NCBI GenBank assembly: GCA_900314765.1
Contig: OMWN01000027.1
Coordinates: 1-43,136, forward strand
Source of the DNA: an uncultured Selenomonadales bacterium
GTDB taxonomy: Bacteria > Bacillota > Negativicutes > Selenomonadales > Selenomonadaceae
Direction of reading: 5' to 3'
Length of the DNA: 43,136 nt
Program-made: the position numbers and the translations under genes
In this document: piece after piece, positions 1-7,412 of the stretch
How positions within the stretch are numbered: position 1 is the stretch's first letter
Layout of the letters: each line of letters begins with the position of its first letter
Notes under the pieces: generated by a model
The model's database searches: none
The model's input: the letters and a program-made list of their open reading frames with translations, nothing else
Told to the model about the DNA's origin: nothing

Positions 1-105
1 GCTCTATTATGCTTGCAGTTATTTGATTGAAAAGAAGGCTATAAAGCTTGTCACAACGGAGCTTTGCTGTTATTGAACTTACACTAATATAAATGAGGTT
101 ATATT

Positions 106-1140
106 TTGAAAAATACGGAACAAATGCTGACGCTCGGCATAGAGTCGAGCTGCGATGAGACGGCGGCGGCCGTGCTGCGCGGCGGGCGGGAGCTCCTGTC
201 GAACGTCATATCGACGCAGATACCCGTGCACAGAAAATTCGGCGGCGTCGTGCCCGAAATCGCCTCGCGAAAGCACATCGTGAATGTCATGCCCGTCATA
301 GACGAGGCGCTCAGCGACGCGCATGTGAAGCTCAGCGACATCGACCAGATTGCTGTGACGTATGGGCCGGGGCTCGTCGGCGCGCTGCTCGTCGGCGTGT
401 CGGTGGCAAAAGCGCTCGCGTTCGCGCAGAACGTGCCGCTCATCGGCATCAATCACCTCGAGGGTCACATATTCGCGAATTTCCTCTCGTCGCCGGAGCT
501 CAAGCCGCCGTTCATGGCGCTTGTCGTGTCGGGCGGCCACACGGCGCTCGTCCACGTGAAGGACTACAACCATTTCCGTATGATGGGGCAGACGCGCGAC
601 GACGCGGCGGGCGAGGCTTTCGACAAGGTCGCGCGCGTCATGGGACTGCCGTACCCGGGCGGGCCGCAGATAGACGCGCTCGCGAAAGAGGGCAATCCCG
701 ACGCCATAGATTTTCCGCGCGCGCTGGCGGAGAAAAATAATTATGAGTTCAGCTTCAGCGGGCTCAAATCCGCCGTTCTCAATTATCTCAACGCGCAGAA
801 GATGAAGCATATCGAGATCAATCGCGCCGATGTGGCGGCATCGTTTCAGAAGGCGGTCATCGAGGTGCTCGTGGCCAAGGCGCTCGACGCGATGCGCGAG
901 ACGGGGCTCGATACGCTCGTGCTCGCGGGCGGCGTCGCGGCAAACAGCGCGCTCGAGGTGAGACTGCGCGAGGCGGCAGCGGAGAACGGCATCGCGTTCT
1001 ACTACCCGAGCAAAATCCTCTGCACGGACAACGCGGCCATGATAGCGTGCCGCGGCTACTACATGTCGCGCGTCGGCGAATTCGCCGATCTCTATCTCAA
1101 TGCGGTGCCGGGCCTATCGCTCACGGACAAAGGCGAGTGA
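106..1140 (+). CDS. tsaD: tRNA N6-adenosine threonylcarbamoyltransferase TsaD
   Basis: TsaD transfers the threonylcarbamoyl group from threonylcarbamoyl-AMP to A37 of ANN-decoding tRNAs, acting in the cytoplasm with TsaB and TsaE. The 344-residue protein is full length for the Kae1/Qri7/YgjD family of the ASKHA fold. Visible motifs are GIESSCDETAAAV (residues 11-23), the metal-binding pair H117/H121 in NHLEGH, a SGGHT loop, and LAGGVAANSAL in the C-terminal half. The start chosen is TTG at 106, because GAGG at 95-98 is 7 nt upstream; an ATG at 124 has a poorer ribosome site. Upstream partners such as tsaE/tsaB would lie outside the window. The next gene starts 5 nt downstream, so the two are probably cotranscribed. 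Confidence 0.97.
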   Translation: MKNTEQMLTLGIESSCDETAAAVLRGGRELLSNVISTQIPVHRKFGGVVPEIASRKHIVNVMPVIDEALSDAHVKLSDIDQIAVTYGPGLVGALLVGVSVAKALAFAQNVPLIGINHLEGHIFANFLSSPELKPPFMALVVSGGHTALVHVKDYNHFRMMGQTRDDAAGEAFDKVARVMGLPYPGGPQIDALAKEGNPDAIDFPRALAEKNNYEFSFSGLKSAVLNYLNAQKMKHIEINRADVAASFQKAVIEVLVAKALDAMRETGLDTLVLAGGVAANSALEVRLREAAAENGIAFYYPSKILCTDNAAMIACRGYYMSRVGEFADLYLNAVPGLSLTDKGE

Positions 1141-1145
1141 CGCGC

Positions 1146-2582
1146 ATGAGGAATACGACAGATGATTTGATAAAAACGTCGAAGAATACGACGATGACGA
1201 TGATGCAGGTGCAGTACGTCAAGCGGTTTGTGCTCGTGCTGCCGTTCATCGCCGACATGACGCAGGCGCAGATTTCGATATATGCGGCGGTGGCAGGCGG
1301 CAGGCGTTTCGTCGTGCTTGCGCACGCGATGCCGCACACGGCGCTGATGGGCGAGCCGCTGACCGAAGCGGGCGACGTGGTGCCGCGCATCGAGGAGCCG
1401 CTCATTGAGCGGACGTTTGAGACGGGGCGCAGCATGCGCGGGCGGCGCGAATGGGAGATTGGCGCGCCCGACTATGAGATGATCACGCTGCCGATACATG
1501 ACGCGCTCAAGGGCGGCGTCATCGCGGTCATGAGCCTCGAGCGACAGATGACGGACGAGCGCGACAGGCGCGACGAGCTGCTGAAGACGACGAAGCTCAT
1601 ACTGGAGAATGTTCACGTCGATGTCAATGAGGCGATGATGAGCCCCATAAAGGCGAACGACGCCATCATCATAGCGGACGGCTACGACCGCATCATTTAC
1701 GCGAATGAGGCGGCCATCCATATATTTCGCGTGCTCGGCGTCGTGAGGCTCATCGGCATGCCGCTGTTTGACCTCGCGCTGAGCTGCCACGTGACGCGTG
1801 AGACCGTCTCGCGCGATCGACCATTTGTGAAGGAAGTCGAGGCGGGCGGCAGGACGATACTCTATCGCAGCGTGAAAATCGAGGCGGGCGGCACGATGCT
1901 CCGCCACATCATCGTGGCGACGGACGTCACGGAGATACGCAAAAAGGAGCACGAGATACGCGTCAAGTCGGCCGTCATCAAGGAGATACATCACCGTGTC
2001 AAAAATAATCTTCAGACGATAGCGAGTCTCCTGAGACTGCAGGCGCGCCGCTCAAAGGAGCAGTCCGTCAAGGATGCGCTGCAGGAGGCCGTGAACCGCA
2101 TCCTCAGCATTTCTGTCGTTCACGAATTTTTGTCGCAGGAGAGCTCGTCGAACATCGATGTGAAAAAAATCACGGGCAATATTCTCGACATGCTGCGCCC
2201 GATGATGCTCGCGACGGACTTCAACCTCAAGCGCGAATTCACAGGCGACGACATCGTGCTGCCGTCCGACATGGGGACGAACATGGCGCTCGTCATAAAC
2301 GAGCTCATCATCAATGCCATAGAGCACGCATTCGAGGGACGCAGCGAGGGGCTTATCGGCCTCGACGTGAAGTCGAGCGGCGAAGGCTACGCGATTGACC
2401 TCTACGACGACGGCGGGGGGCTCCCAGACGATTTTGACATCGCGCGGACGAAGTCACTTGGGCTCTCGATCGTGAAAATGCTCATAGAGGACGACCTCGG
2501 CGGCACATTCGCGCTCGAGAGCGGCGACGGCGGAGGCACCCACGCGAAAATGACGATACCGAGGGACAGGATTATAAGTTGA
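1146..2582 (+). CDS. Sensor histidine kinase, HisKA_2 type (PdtaS/EutW-like)
   Basis: This is a soluble-looking sensor kinase of 478 residues that probably autophosphorylates and passes phosphate to the ANTAR regulator downstream. Order of parts: an N-terminal GAF-like sensor of the H_kinase_N type (about residues 20-160), a PAS-like region (about 170-270), and a HisKA_2 box with EIHHRVKNNLQTIASLL, where the double histidine is residues 282-283. A HATPase domain follows, with an N-box in VINELIINAIEHAF and G-boxes DDGGGLP and SLGLSIV. No membrane segment is evident. The ATG at 1146 lies 5 nt after tsaD. The reading frame is open further upstream inside tsaD, but that extension is not family-like. 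ATG codons near 1194-1203 are alternatives. The signal sensed is unknown. Confidence 0.9.
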   Translation: MRNTTDDLIKTSKNTTMTMMQVQYVKRFVLVLPFIADMTQAQISIYAAVAGGRRFVVLAHAMPHTALMGEPLTEAGDVVPRIEEPLIERTFETGRSMRGRREWEIGAPDYEMITLPIHDALKGGVIAVMSLERQMTDERDRRDELLKTTKLILENVHVDVNEAMMSPIKANDAIIIADGYDRIIYANEAAIHIFRVLGVVRLIGMPLFDLALSCHVTRETVSRDRPFVKEVEAGGRTILYRSVKIEAGGTMLRHIIVATDVTEIRKKEHEIRVKSAVIKEIHHRVKNNLQTIASLLRLQARRSKEQSVKDALQEAVNRILSISVVHEFLSQESSSNIDVKKITGNILDMLRPMMLATDFNLKREFTGDDIVLPSDMGTNMALVINELIINAIEHAFEGRSEGLIGLDVKSSGEGYAIDLYDDGGGLPDDFDIARTKSLGLSIVKMLIEDDLGGTFALESGDGGGTHAKMTIPRDRIIS

Positions 2583-2649
2583 TGGAATAGATTTGCAGTG
2601 ATGATGAATTTAGCAATGAATCGCCGAACCGATACGTACGTGCATGCGC

Positions 2650-2913
2650 AACCCTCTCCGCCCCCTGTGGGGGCACCTCCCCCAAAGTGGGAGGCATAGT
2701 ACGAGAGCTTTTGCGCTAAAATCAGACTAAAGAGTAAAAGACGCCACACTTTCATGAGTTGATAATTTAGCTAGTGTAAAAGCCTCACGTTTTCATTTGC
2801 ACATCGATTCAGCTAGTGTAAATAATCTCAGCGTCTGTAACGCTAGCCTCCCCAATGGGGGGCAAACATGCCAGTGGCATGTTTGCGCGAGCGAATGCGA
2901 GGCGGAGAGGGTT
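2650..2913. repeat. Repeat A1: 264-bp element with terminal inverted repeats (subfamily I)
   Basis: The ends are AACCCTCTCCGCC (2650-2662) and its exact complement GGCGGAGAGGGTT (2901-2913). Each end module also folds on itself (CCCCC-TGT-GGGGG and CTCCC...GGGAG on the left). The right module carries an extra palindrome, ACATGCCAGTGGCATGT, near 2866-2882. The AT-rich interior encodes nothing but aligns along its whole length with the interior at 21867-22106, including AGCTAGTGTAAATAATCTCA-type sequence just inside the right end. It fills the gap between the sensor kinase and its regulator. No target-site duplication is evident. It resembles a non-autonomous MITE-like element, which is an inference. 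Confidence 0.85.
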
Positions 2914-2980
2914 AGGTTGATAGACTGCATTTCTATGAAGCGCACTGCTCGCAAAAAATTTTATTGAAAGGAAACTTTTT

Positions 2981-3568
2981 ATGAGGCCGCTGAAAATTGT
3001 AATCGCAGACAACGAATCCATTATACGAATGGACTTAAGGGAAATACTCGAGGGCGCGGGGCACGAGGTCGTCGGCGCGGCCATTGACGGCAAGCGCGCC
3101 GTCGAGCTCACGCGGAAATATCGGCCAGACCTCGTCATCATGGACATAAAGATGCCCGTGATGGACGGCATCACGGCGGCGAAGGCCATTGCGGACGAGG
3201 AGCTCGCGCCCGTGCTTTTGCTTACGGCATTCAGCCAGCAGGACATCGTCGACGCGGCGAAGGACTCGGGCGTGCTCGCGTACCTCGTGAAGCCCATCAG
3301 CGAGGCGAGCCTCTTTCCCGCGATGGAGATAGCGCTCTCGCGGTGGGACGAGATAAAAAAGCTCGAAGGCGAGCTCATGGAGGCGCGCGACTCGCTCGCG
3401 GCGCGAAAGACGCTCGACCGCGCGAAAGGCGTGCTCATGACGGCGTACGGCATCACGGAGAGTGAGGCGTATCGCCGCATGCAGCGCTACAGCATGGTGA
3501 AACGTCGCTCGATAAAGGAAATCGCCGAGGCCATCGTGAGGAGCGGGCTGAAAAAGCGTGAGGGTTGA
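2981..3568 (+). CDS. ANTAR-domain response regulator (RNA-binding antiterminator)
   Basis: The 195-residue protein has a receiver domain (about 1-118) with an acidic pocket near D10, phosphoacceptor D55 in VIMDIKMPVMDG, and conserved K104 in LVKP. A short coiled coil and a C-terminal ANTAR domain (about 130-190; LDRAKGVLM, SEAYRRMQRYSM, IKEIAEAIV) follow. ANTAR proteins bind paired hairpins in nascent RNA and prevent termination. The start follows GAAAGGAAA by a normal distance. Its expected partner is the HisKA_2 kinase at 1146-2582, as in the EutW/EutV and PdtaS/PdtaR pairs, although repeat A1 separates them. I did not recognise a convincing dual hexaloop ANTAR target in the window, so its regulon is unknown. 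Confidence 0.93.
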   Translation: MRPLKIVIADNESIIRMDLREILEGAGHEVVGAAIDGKRAVELTRKYRPDLVIMDIKMPVMDGITAAKAIADEELAPVLLLTAFSQQDIVDAAKDSGVLAYLVKPISEASLFPAMEIALSRWDEIKKLEGELMEARDSLAARKTLDRAKGVLMTAYGITESEAYRRMQRYSMVKRRSIKEIAEAIVRSGLKKREG

Positions 3569-3604
3569 GTCTGACACTTATGTGAGCGAGGAAAGGAGCG
3601 CATC

Positions 3605-4357
3605 ATGGACGGCGAGATTGAAAGGCTGACCGAGATTTTGAAGGACAGCAAAGATCACGGGATTGTTTTCTTCGGCGGCGCGGGCGTGTCAACGGAGTCG
3701 GGCATACCGGACTTTCGCAGCGCGCACGGCATTTATAATGAAAAAATCGGCAAAAATCTTTCGCCGGAGGAGCTCGTCTCGCACACGTATTTCAAGAAAT
3801 TTCCAAAAGAATTTTTCGATTTCTACAGAGACAAGCTCGTCTATCAAGGCGCGAAGCCGAATGGGTGTCACAAGGCGCTTTTCGAGCTCGAGCGCATGGG
3901 AAAGCTCTCGGCCATCGTCACGCAGAACATCGACGGACTTCATCAGGCGGCGGGCTCGACGAATGTGTACGAGCTGCACGGCTCGACGCTCAGGAACTAC
4001 TGCGAGGCGTGCGGCGAGCAATACAGTGTCGACTTCGTCATGGACGCCGCGCCCGATGTGCCGCGCTGCACGAAATGCGGCGGCATCGTGCGCCCTGACG
4101 TCGTGCTCTACGAGGAGGCGCTCGACGAAGACGTCATACAGGACAGCGTCGATGCCATAGAGACGGCGGACACGCTCATCATCGGCGGCACGTCGCTCGT
4201 CGTCTACCCTGCGGCGGGCTTCATACGATATTTCGGCGGGCGGCACATCGTCGTCATAAACATGAGCGAGACGCAGGCAGACAACGCCGCCGAGCTCGTG
4301 ATAAGACAGCCCATCGGCAAAGTGATGAGCGAGGCCGTTGCGCTCATGAAAAAGTGA
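3605..4357 (+). CDS. cobB: NAD-dependent protein deacylase, sirtuin family
   Basis: The 250-residue sirtuin removes acyl groups from lysines using NAD, releasing nicotinamide and O-acyl-ADP-ribose. Motifs seen: GAGVSTESGIPDFR (25-38), TQNIDGLH (106-113), catalytic H125 in ELHGS, a four-cysteine zinc site (C133, C136, C155, C158), and IIGGTSLVVYPA in the Rossmann half. The start ATG follows GGAAAGGAG. It sits 36 nt after the ANTAR regulator and could be cotranscribed with it. A strong intrinsic terminator follows. The next gene, on the opposite strand, is a nicotinamidase-like hydrolase that could consume the nicotinamide this enzyme releases. Substrates (acetyl or longer acyl chains) cannot be told from sequence. 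Confidence 0.95.
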   Translation: MDGEIERLTEILKDSKDHGIVFFGGAGVSTESGIPDFRSAHGIYNEKIGKNLSPEELVSHTYFKKFPKEFFDFYRDKLVYQGAKPNGCHKALFELERMGKLSAIVTQNIDGLHQAAGSTNVYELHGSTLRNYCEACGEQYSVDFVMDAAPDVPRCTKCGGIVRPDVVLYEEALDEDVIQDSVDAIETADTLIIGGTSLVVYPAAGFIRYFGGRHIVVINMSETQADNAAELVIRQPIGKVMSEAVALMKK

Positions 4358-4373
4358 AAATGGAATTTGCGCA

Positions 4374-4408
4374 TAAAAAATGCACGCTGCTCCGGCGTGC
4401 ATTTTTTA
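4374..4408 (+). terminator. Intrinsic terminator after the sirtuin gene
   Basis: An AAAAAATGCACGC arm pairs with GCGTGCATTTTTT around a short TGCTCCG region. It begins about 17 nt after the sirtuin stop. The A-run upstream makes it potentially bidirectional, but the opposite-strand gene ends about 370 nt away. Confidence 0.9.
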
Positions 4409-4447
4409 GTGTGTGAATTGTCAACATTATCAAGCATTATGCGAACC

Positions 4448-4642
4448 GCTCAGGCGCGCAAATTTTTTGCGCTAAATGGCTCACTTTGATACATGAGCTT
4501 CGTATGACAGCGGTCTTTCGACCGCTTCTATGTCTTTGCAGACGCTTTTTCATCTGCGTTAGCCGTTCGCCACCCTACGGGTACGTCCATGCCTGCGGCA
4601 TGTCCTACGCGCAAAAAAATTTGCGTCGCCTTCGCTTACAAT
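4448..4642. repeat. Repeat C1: about 195-bp element with AT-rich inverted ends
   Basis: The ends GGCGCGCAAATTTTTTGCGC and GCGCAAAAAAATTTGCGTCG are near-exact inverted repeats. Inside lie a perfect hairpin AGCGGTC-TTTC-GACCGCT, the string GTTCGCCACCCTACGGG, a CATGCC/GGCATG palindrome and, at the right, CCTTCGCTTACAAT. The same order of blocks is found at 31708-31905. It encodes nothing, and a single B-type end follows immediately. Together with that end it accounts for most of the 421-bp gap between the sirtuin and nicotinamidase genes. Confidence 0.75.
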
Positions 4643-4699
4643 CTGCAAGCATATTTTGTTAGCCCCTTGAGGTTATAACAAAGCGTGCGCACAGGCAAG

Positions 4700-4772
4700 T
4701 TCAGTCCGCCCCTTGAGGGGCGGGGGAAGACATGCCAGTGGCATGTCTTCCCGTAGGCGGTGGTGGGGTGAC
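4700..4772. repeat. Repeat B1: single right-hand end module
   Basis: This stretch contains TCAGTCCGCCCCTTGAGGGG and ends in GGTGGTGGGGTGAC, matching the right end of the complete element at 39605-39837 and the complement of the single left end at 11644. It carries an inserted palindrome (GAAGACATGCC, 3 nt, GGCATGTCTTC; 4726-4750). No matching left end is seen; repeat C1 occupies the place where one would be expected. Confidence 0.75.
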
Positions 4773-4778
4773 TTCACC

Positions 4779-5294
4779 TCACTCCACAATATCAATCTGG
4801 CACATCTTCATGACCTCGAGCGCATTTTTGTGGCTCTCGGGCGTGACGCCGGCGCAGCAGTTCGCGTCGACCGCGATTTTTTTCTCGGGATAGAACGCTT
4901 TGAGGAGCAGCGCATTCGAGATGACGCATATATCCGTGCAGAGTCCGACGAGCGTGATATCGTCCGCGTCTTTCACCGCAGCGGGGAGCTCCGTCGAGCC
5001 GAACGTCGGCTTCTCGATGACCGCCGCGCGGCCTGCGTACTCTTTGAGCGCGTCGCAGATTTCCCAGCCCTTCGTCGGTTTTATGCAGTGCTTTACGGGG
5101 AGCTTTTTGCCCTCGGCTGTCTCGAGGTAGTTCTCGGGGTGCGTGTCCATAGTGAATACGACGATGTCGTGCTCGGCCATCGCGGCCGCGATGCGTGCCT
5201 TGACATTCGGCACGATTTTGACGGCCTCCTTCGTGCCGAGCGAGCCATCTATGAAATCGTTTTGCATGTCGATGACGACAAGAGCTTTTTTCAT
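4779..5294 (-). CDS. Isochorismatase-like cysteine hydrolase, probable nicotinamidase
   Basis: The 171-residue protein belongs to the nicotinamidase/isochorismatase fold. The catalytic triad is visible as D9 (VVIDMQNDF), K95 (EKPTFGS) and C123 (LCTDICVISNA). D50, H52 and H69 fit the metal site of PncA-type nicotinamidases, which favours nicotinamide deamidation to nicotinate over isochorismate hydrolysis. The enzyme would act in the cytoplasm, feeding nicotinate to NAD salvage. A ribosome site AAAGGGA precedes the ATG. It is convergent with a sirtuin gene, whose reaction releases nicotinamide; the functional pairing is inference. Substrate assignment within this fold is always less certain than the fold itself. 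Confidence 0.85.
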   Translation of the reverse strand: MKKALVVIDMQNDFIDGSLGTKEAVKIVPNVKARIAAAMAEHDIVVFTMDTHPENYLETAEGKKLPVKHCIKPTKGWEICDALKEYAGRAAVIEKPTFGSTELPAAVKDADDITLVGLCTDICVISNALLLKAFYPEKKIAVDANCCAGVTPESHKNALEVMKMCQIDIVE

Positions 5295-5391
5295 TGAAAA
5301 TCAATCCCTTTGTAAAGTATATGATGTTACAAATTTTCACGTTGCTGAAAATATTTTAACATCATCGTCAAGCGACAACGCATGAAAATTC

Positions 5392-5420
5392 TTGACTAAT
5401 CCATTATTATCAATTAAAAT
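5392..5420 (+). promoter_or_regulatory. Promoter of glmS
   Basis: TTGACT at 5392-5397 and TAAAAT at 5415-5420 are 17 nt apart, a good match to a sigma-70/sigma-A promoter. Transcription should begin near 5427, giving a leader of about 65 nt before glmS. Confidence 0.75.
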
Positions 5421-5431
5421 TGTTCCTATAT

Positions 5432-5464
5432 AGCAAAGGGGCTGTCAGATAGCATACCTTTGCT
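5432..5464 (+). promoter_or_regulatory. Hairpin at the 5' end of the glmS leader
   Basis: AGCAAAGG (5432-5439) pairs exactly with CCTTTGCT (5457-5464) around a 17-nt loop. The second arm is followed by TTGTTTGTG. The hairpin lies at the predicted transcript start, just before the ribosome site GGAGG. It could stabilise the mRNA or attenuate transcription. It does not resemble the glmS ribozyme, which is far larger. Confidence 0.4.
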
Positions 5465-5490
5465 TTGTTTGTGTTAGGAGGCAATCTATT

Positions 5491-7320
5491 ATGTGTGGCA
5501 TTGTTGGATATGTTGGCGACGGGCAGGCCGCGCCGTTCCTTTTGGAGGGACTCACGCGTCTCGAGTATCGTGGCTACGACTCGGCGGGCATCGCCGTGTA
5601 TGACGGTGAGAAAATCCGCATCGAGAAAAGCGTCGGGCGTCTCTCCGAGCTGAAAAAGAAAATAGAGGGCAATGTGCCGGTCGGCAGCACGGGCATCGGT
5701 CATACGCGCTGGGCGACGCATGGCCGTCCGTCGGATATGAACGCGCATCCTCACGCCGACTGCCACGGCGATTTCGCCGTCGTGCACAACGGCATCATCG
5801 AGAACTACATGACGCTCAAGGAAGACCTCATCGCGAAAGGTCATATATTCGTCTCGGAGACGGACACGGAGGTGCTCGCTCATCTCCTCGAGGAAGTTTA
5901 TGACGGCGATTTCGAGTCGTCGGTGCGCAAAGTCCTATCCATGGTCGAGGGCTCGTATTCTCTCGTGTTCATGTCGCGCCGCGACCCAGGCATGCTCATT
6001 TGCTCGAAGCAGGACAATCCGCTCGTCATCGGCCTCGGCGACGGCGAGAATTTCATCGCGTCTGACATTCCGGCCATCATCAACCGCACGCGTCGCACGT
6101 ATATCCTGAGCGATGGCGAGATTGCCGTCGTGAAGAAGGACGCTATATGGGTCACGAATCACGCGGGCGAGCCCATCACGAAGAAGGTGTTCGAGGTCAA
6201 CTGGAACGCTGAGGCCGCTGAAAAGGGCGGCTACGAGCACTTCATGCTCAAGGAAATCCACGAGCAGCCGAAGGCTGTCCGCGCAACGCTGTCCTCGCGT
6301 CTTGCGAAGGATGACAGCGCCGTCGTGCTCGATGAGCTCAAGTGGAATCGCGGTTTCCTTGACTCCGTCAATCGCATATTCATCGTCGCCTGCGGCACGG
6401 CGTATCATGCGGGCCTCGTCGGCAAATACTACATAGAGCGCATGGCACGCATCCCTGTCGAGTGCGACATCGCCTCGGAGTTCCGCTATCGTGCGCCGAT
6501 TGTCGATGACCATACGCTGACCATCGTCATCAGCCAGTCCGGCGAGACCATCGACACGCTCGCCGCGCTCAAGGAAGCAAAGCGTCTCGGCTCGCGCACG
6601 CTCGCGGTGACGAATGTCGTCGGCTCGTCCATAGCGCGCGACGCCGATCAGGTCATATACACATGGGCAGGCCCGGAGATTGCCGTCGCCTCGACGAAGG
6701 CATACACGACGCAGCTCATCGTCATGCTGCTTATTGCGCTCTACATGGCGGGCATCAAGGAAACAATGCCGCAGAAGCGCATTGCGGAACTCATTCGCGG
6801 CGCGCGTGAGATACCGACGCAGATAGGTAAGACGCTCGAGGATGTAGACCCTATAAAGACATTCGCGAAGCAGTATGGCTTCAACGAGGATGTGTTCTTC
6901 ATCGGCCGTTCGCTTGACTATGACGTTGCGCTCGAGGGTGCGCTGAAGCTCAAGGAAATCAGCTATATCCACGCCGAGGCATACGCTGCGGGCGAGCTCA
7001 AGCACGGCACACTCGCGCTCATCGTCGAGGGTGTGCCGGTCATAGCGCTCGCGACGCAGAAGAGCGTCTATGAGAAGACGCTCAGCAACATAAAGGAAGT
7101 CAAGGCTCGTGATGCCGTCGTCATCGGCATAGCGGCAGAGGGCGATACCGAGCTCAAAAAATACGCTGACCACGTCATATACGTGCCGGAGGCGGACGAG
7201 ATGCTCATCCCGCTGCTCACGGTCGTTCCGCTCCAGCTGCTCGCTTACTATGCGGCGCTGACACGCGGCTGCGACGTGGACAAGCCGCGCAACCTCGCGA
7301 AGTCTGTCACGGTCGAATAA
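5491..7320 (+). CDS. glmS: Glutamine-fructose-6-phosphate aminotransferase (isomerizing)
   Basis: GlmS makes glucosamine-6-phosphate from fructose-6-phosphate and glutamine, the first step of amino-sugar supply for peptidoglycan. The 609 residues match the family length. The glutaminase domain begins with the catalytic cysteine right after the initiator Met (MCGIVGYVG), followed by RLEYRGYDSAG and GHTRWATHG. Two SIS domains follow, with SQSGETIDT and TKAYTTQ in the first and AGELKHGTLALI in the second; the C-terminus is the family-typical KSVTVE. The ribosome site TTAGGAGG is well placed. It has its own promoter and a strong terminator, so it is probably monocistronic. Confidence 0.98.
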   Translation: MCGIVGYVGDGQAAPFLLEGLTRLEYRGYDSAGIAVYDGEKIRIEKSVGRLSELKKKIEGNVPVGSTGIGHTRWATHGRPSDMNAHPHADCHGDFAVVHNGIIENYMTLKEDLIAKGHIFVSETDTEVLAHLLEEVYDGDFESSVRKVLSMVEGSYSLVFMSRRDPGMLICSKQDNPLVIGLGDGENFIASDIPAIINRTRRTYILSDGEIAVVKKDAIWVTNHAGEPITKKVFEVNWNAEAAEKGGYEHFMLKEIHEQPKAVRATLSSRLAKDDSAVVLDELKWNRGFLDSVNRIFIVACGTAYHAGLVGKYYIERMARIPVECDIASEFRYRAPIVDDHTLTIVISQSGETIDTLAALKEAKRLGSRTLAVTNVVGSSIARDADQVIYTWAGPEIAVASTKAYTTQLIVMLLIALYMAGIKETMPQKRIAELIRGAREIPTQIGKTLEDVDPIKTFAKQYGFNEDVFFIGRSLDYDVALEGALKLKEISYIHAEAYAAGELKHGTLALIVEGVPVIALATQKSVYEKTLSNIKEVKARDAVVIGIAAEGDTELKKYADHVIYVPEADEMLIPLLTVVPLQLLAYYAALTRGCDVDKPRNLAKSVTVE

Positions 7321-7321
7321 A

Positions 7322-7371
7322 ACAAATAGAACAAATTTGTACCCGACGGGTACAAATTTGTTCTATTTTTG
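7322..7371 (+). terminator. Intrinsic terminator after glmS
   Basis: A long perfect stem (AGAACAAATTTGTACCC with GGGTACAAATTTGTTCT, loop GAC) is followed by ATTTTTG. It starts two bases after the glmS stop codon. Confidence 0.9.
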
Positions 7372-7412
7372 ATATGATATAAATTATATTTTTATTAAAA
7401 GGCGGGATTAGG

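Noticed and set aside
2583-3604. ANTAR target (paired hexaloop hairpins) near the regulator
   Set aside because: Hairpins in repeat A1 have 3-4-nt or longer loops and are not two adjacent six-base loops with the needed A and G.
4358-4778. CRISPR array from clustered GC-rich repeats
   Set aside because: The repeats are single copies of different families with inverted ends, not regularly spaced direct repeats with spacers. No cas gene is present.
5341-5490. glmS ribozyme upstream of glmS
   Set aside because: The predicted leader is about 65 nt and shows none of the large conserved core of that ribozyme; only a small hairpin is present.
5935-7173. Long open frame antisense to glmS (412 codons)
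   Set aside because: It has Arg/Asp/Ala/Val-rich composition with no motifs and lies opposite a certain gene. It arises from the codon bias, as do similar long frames opposite pgk and the chemoreceptor.
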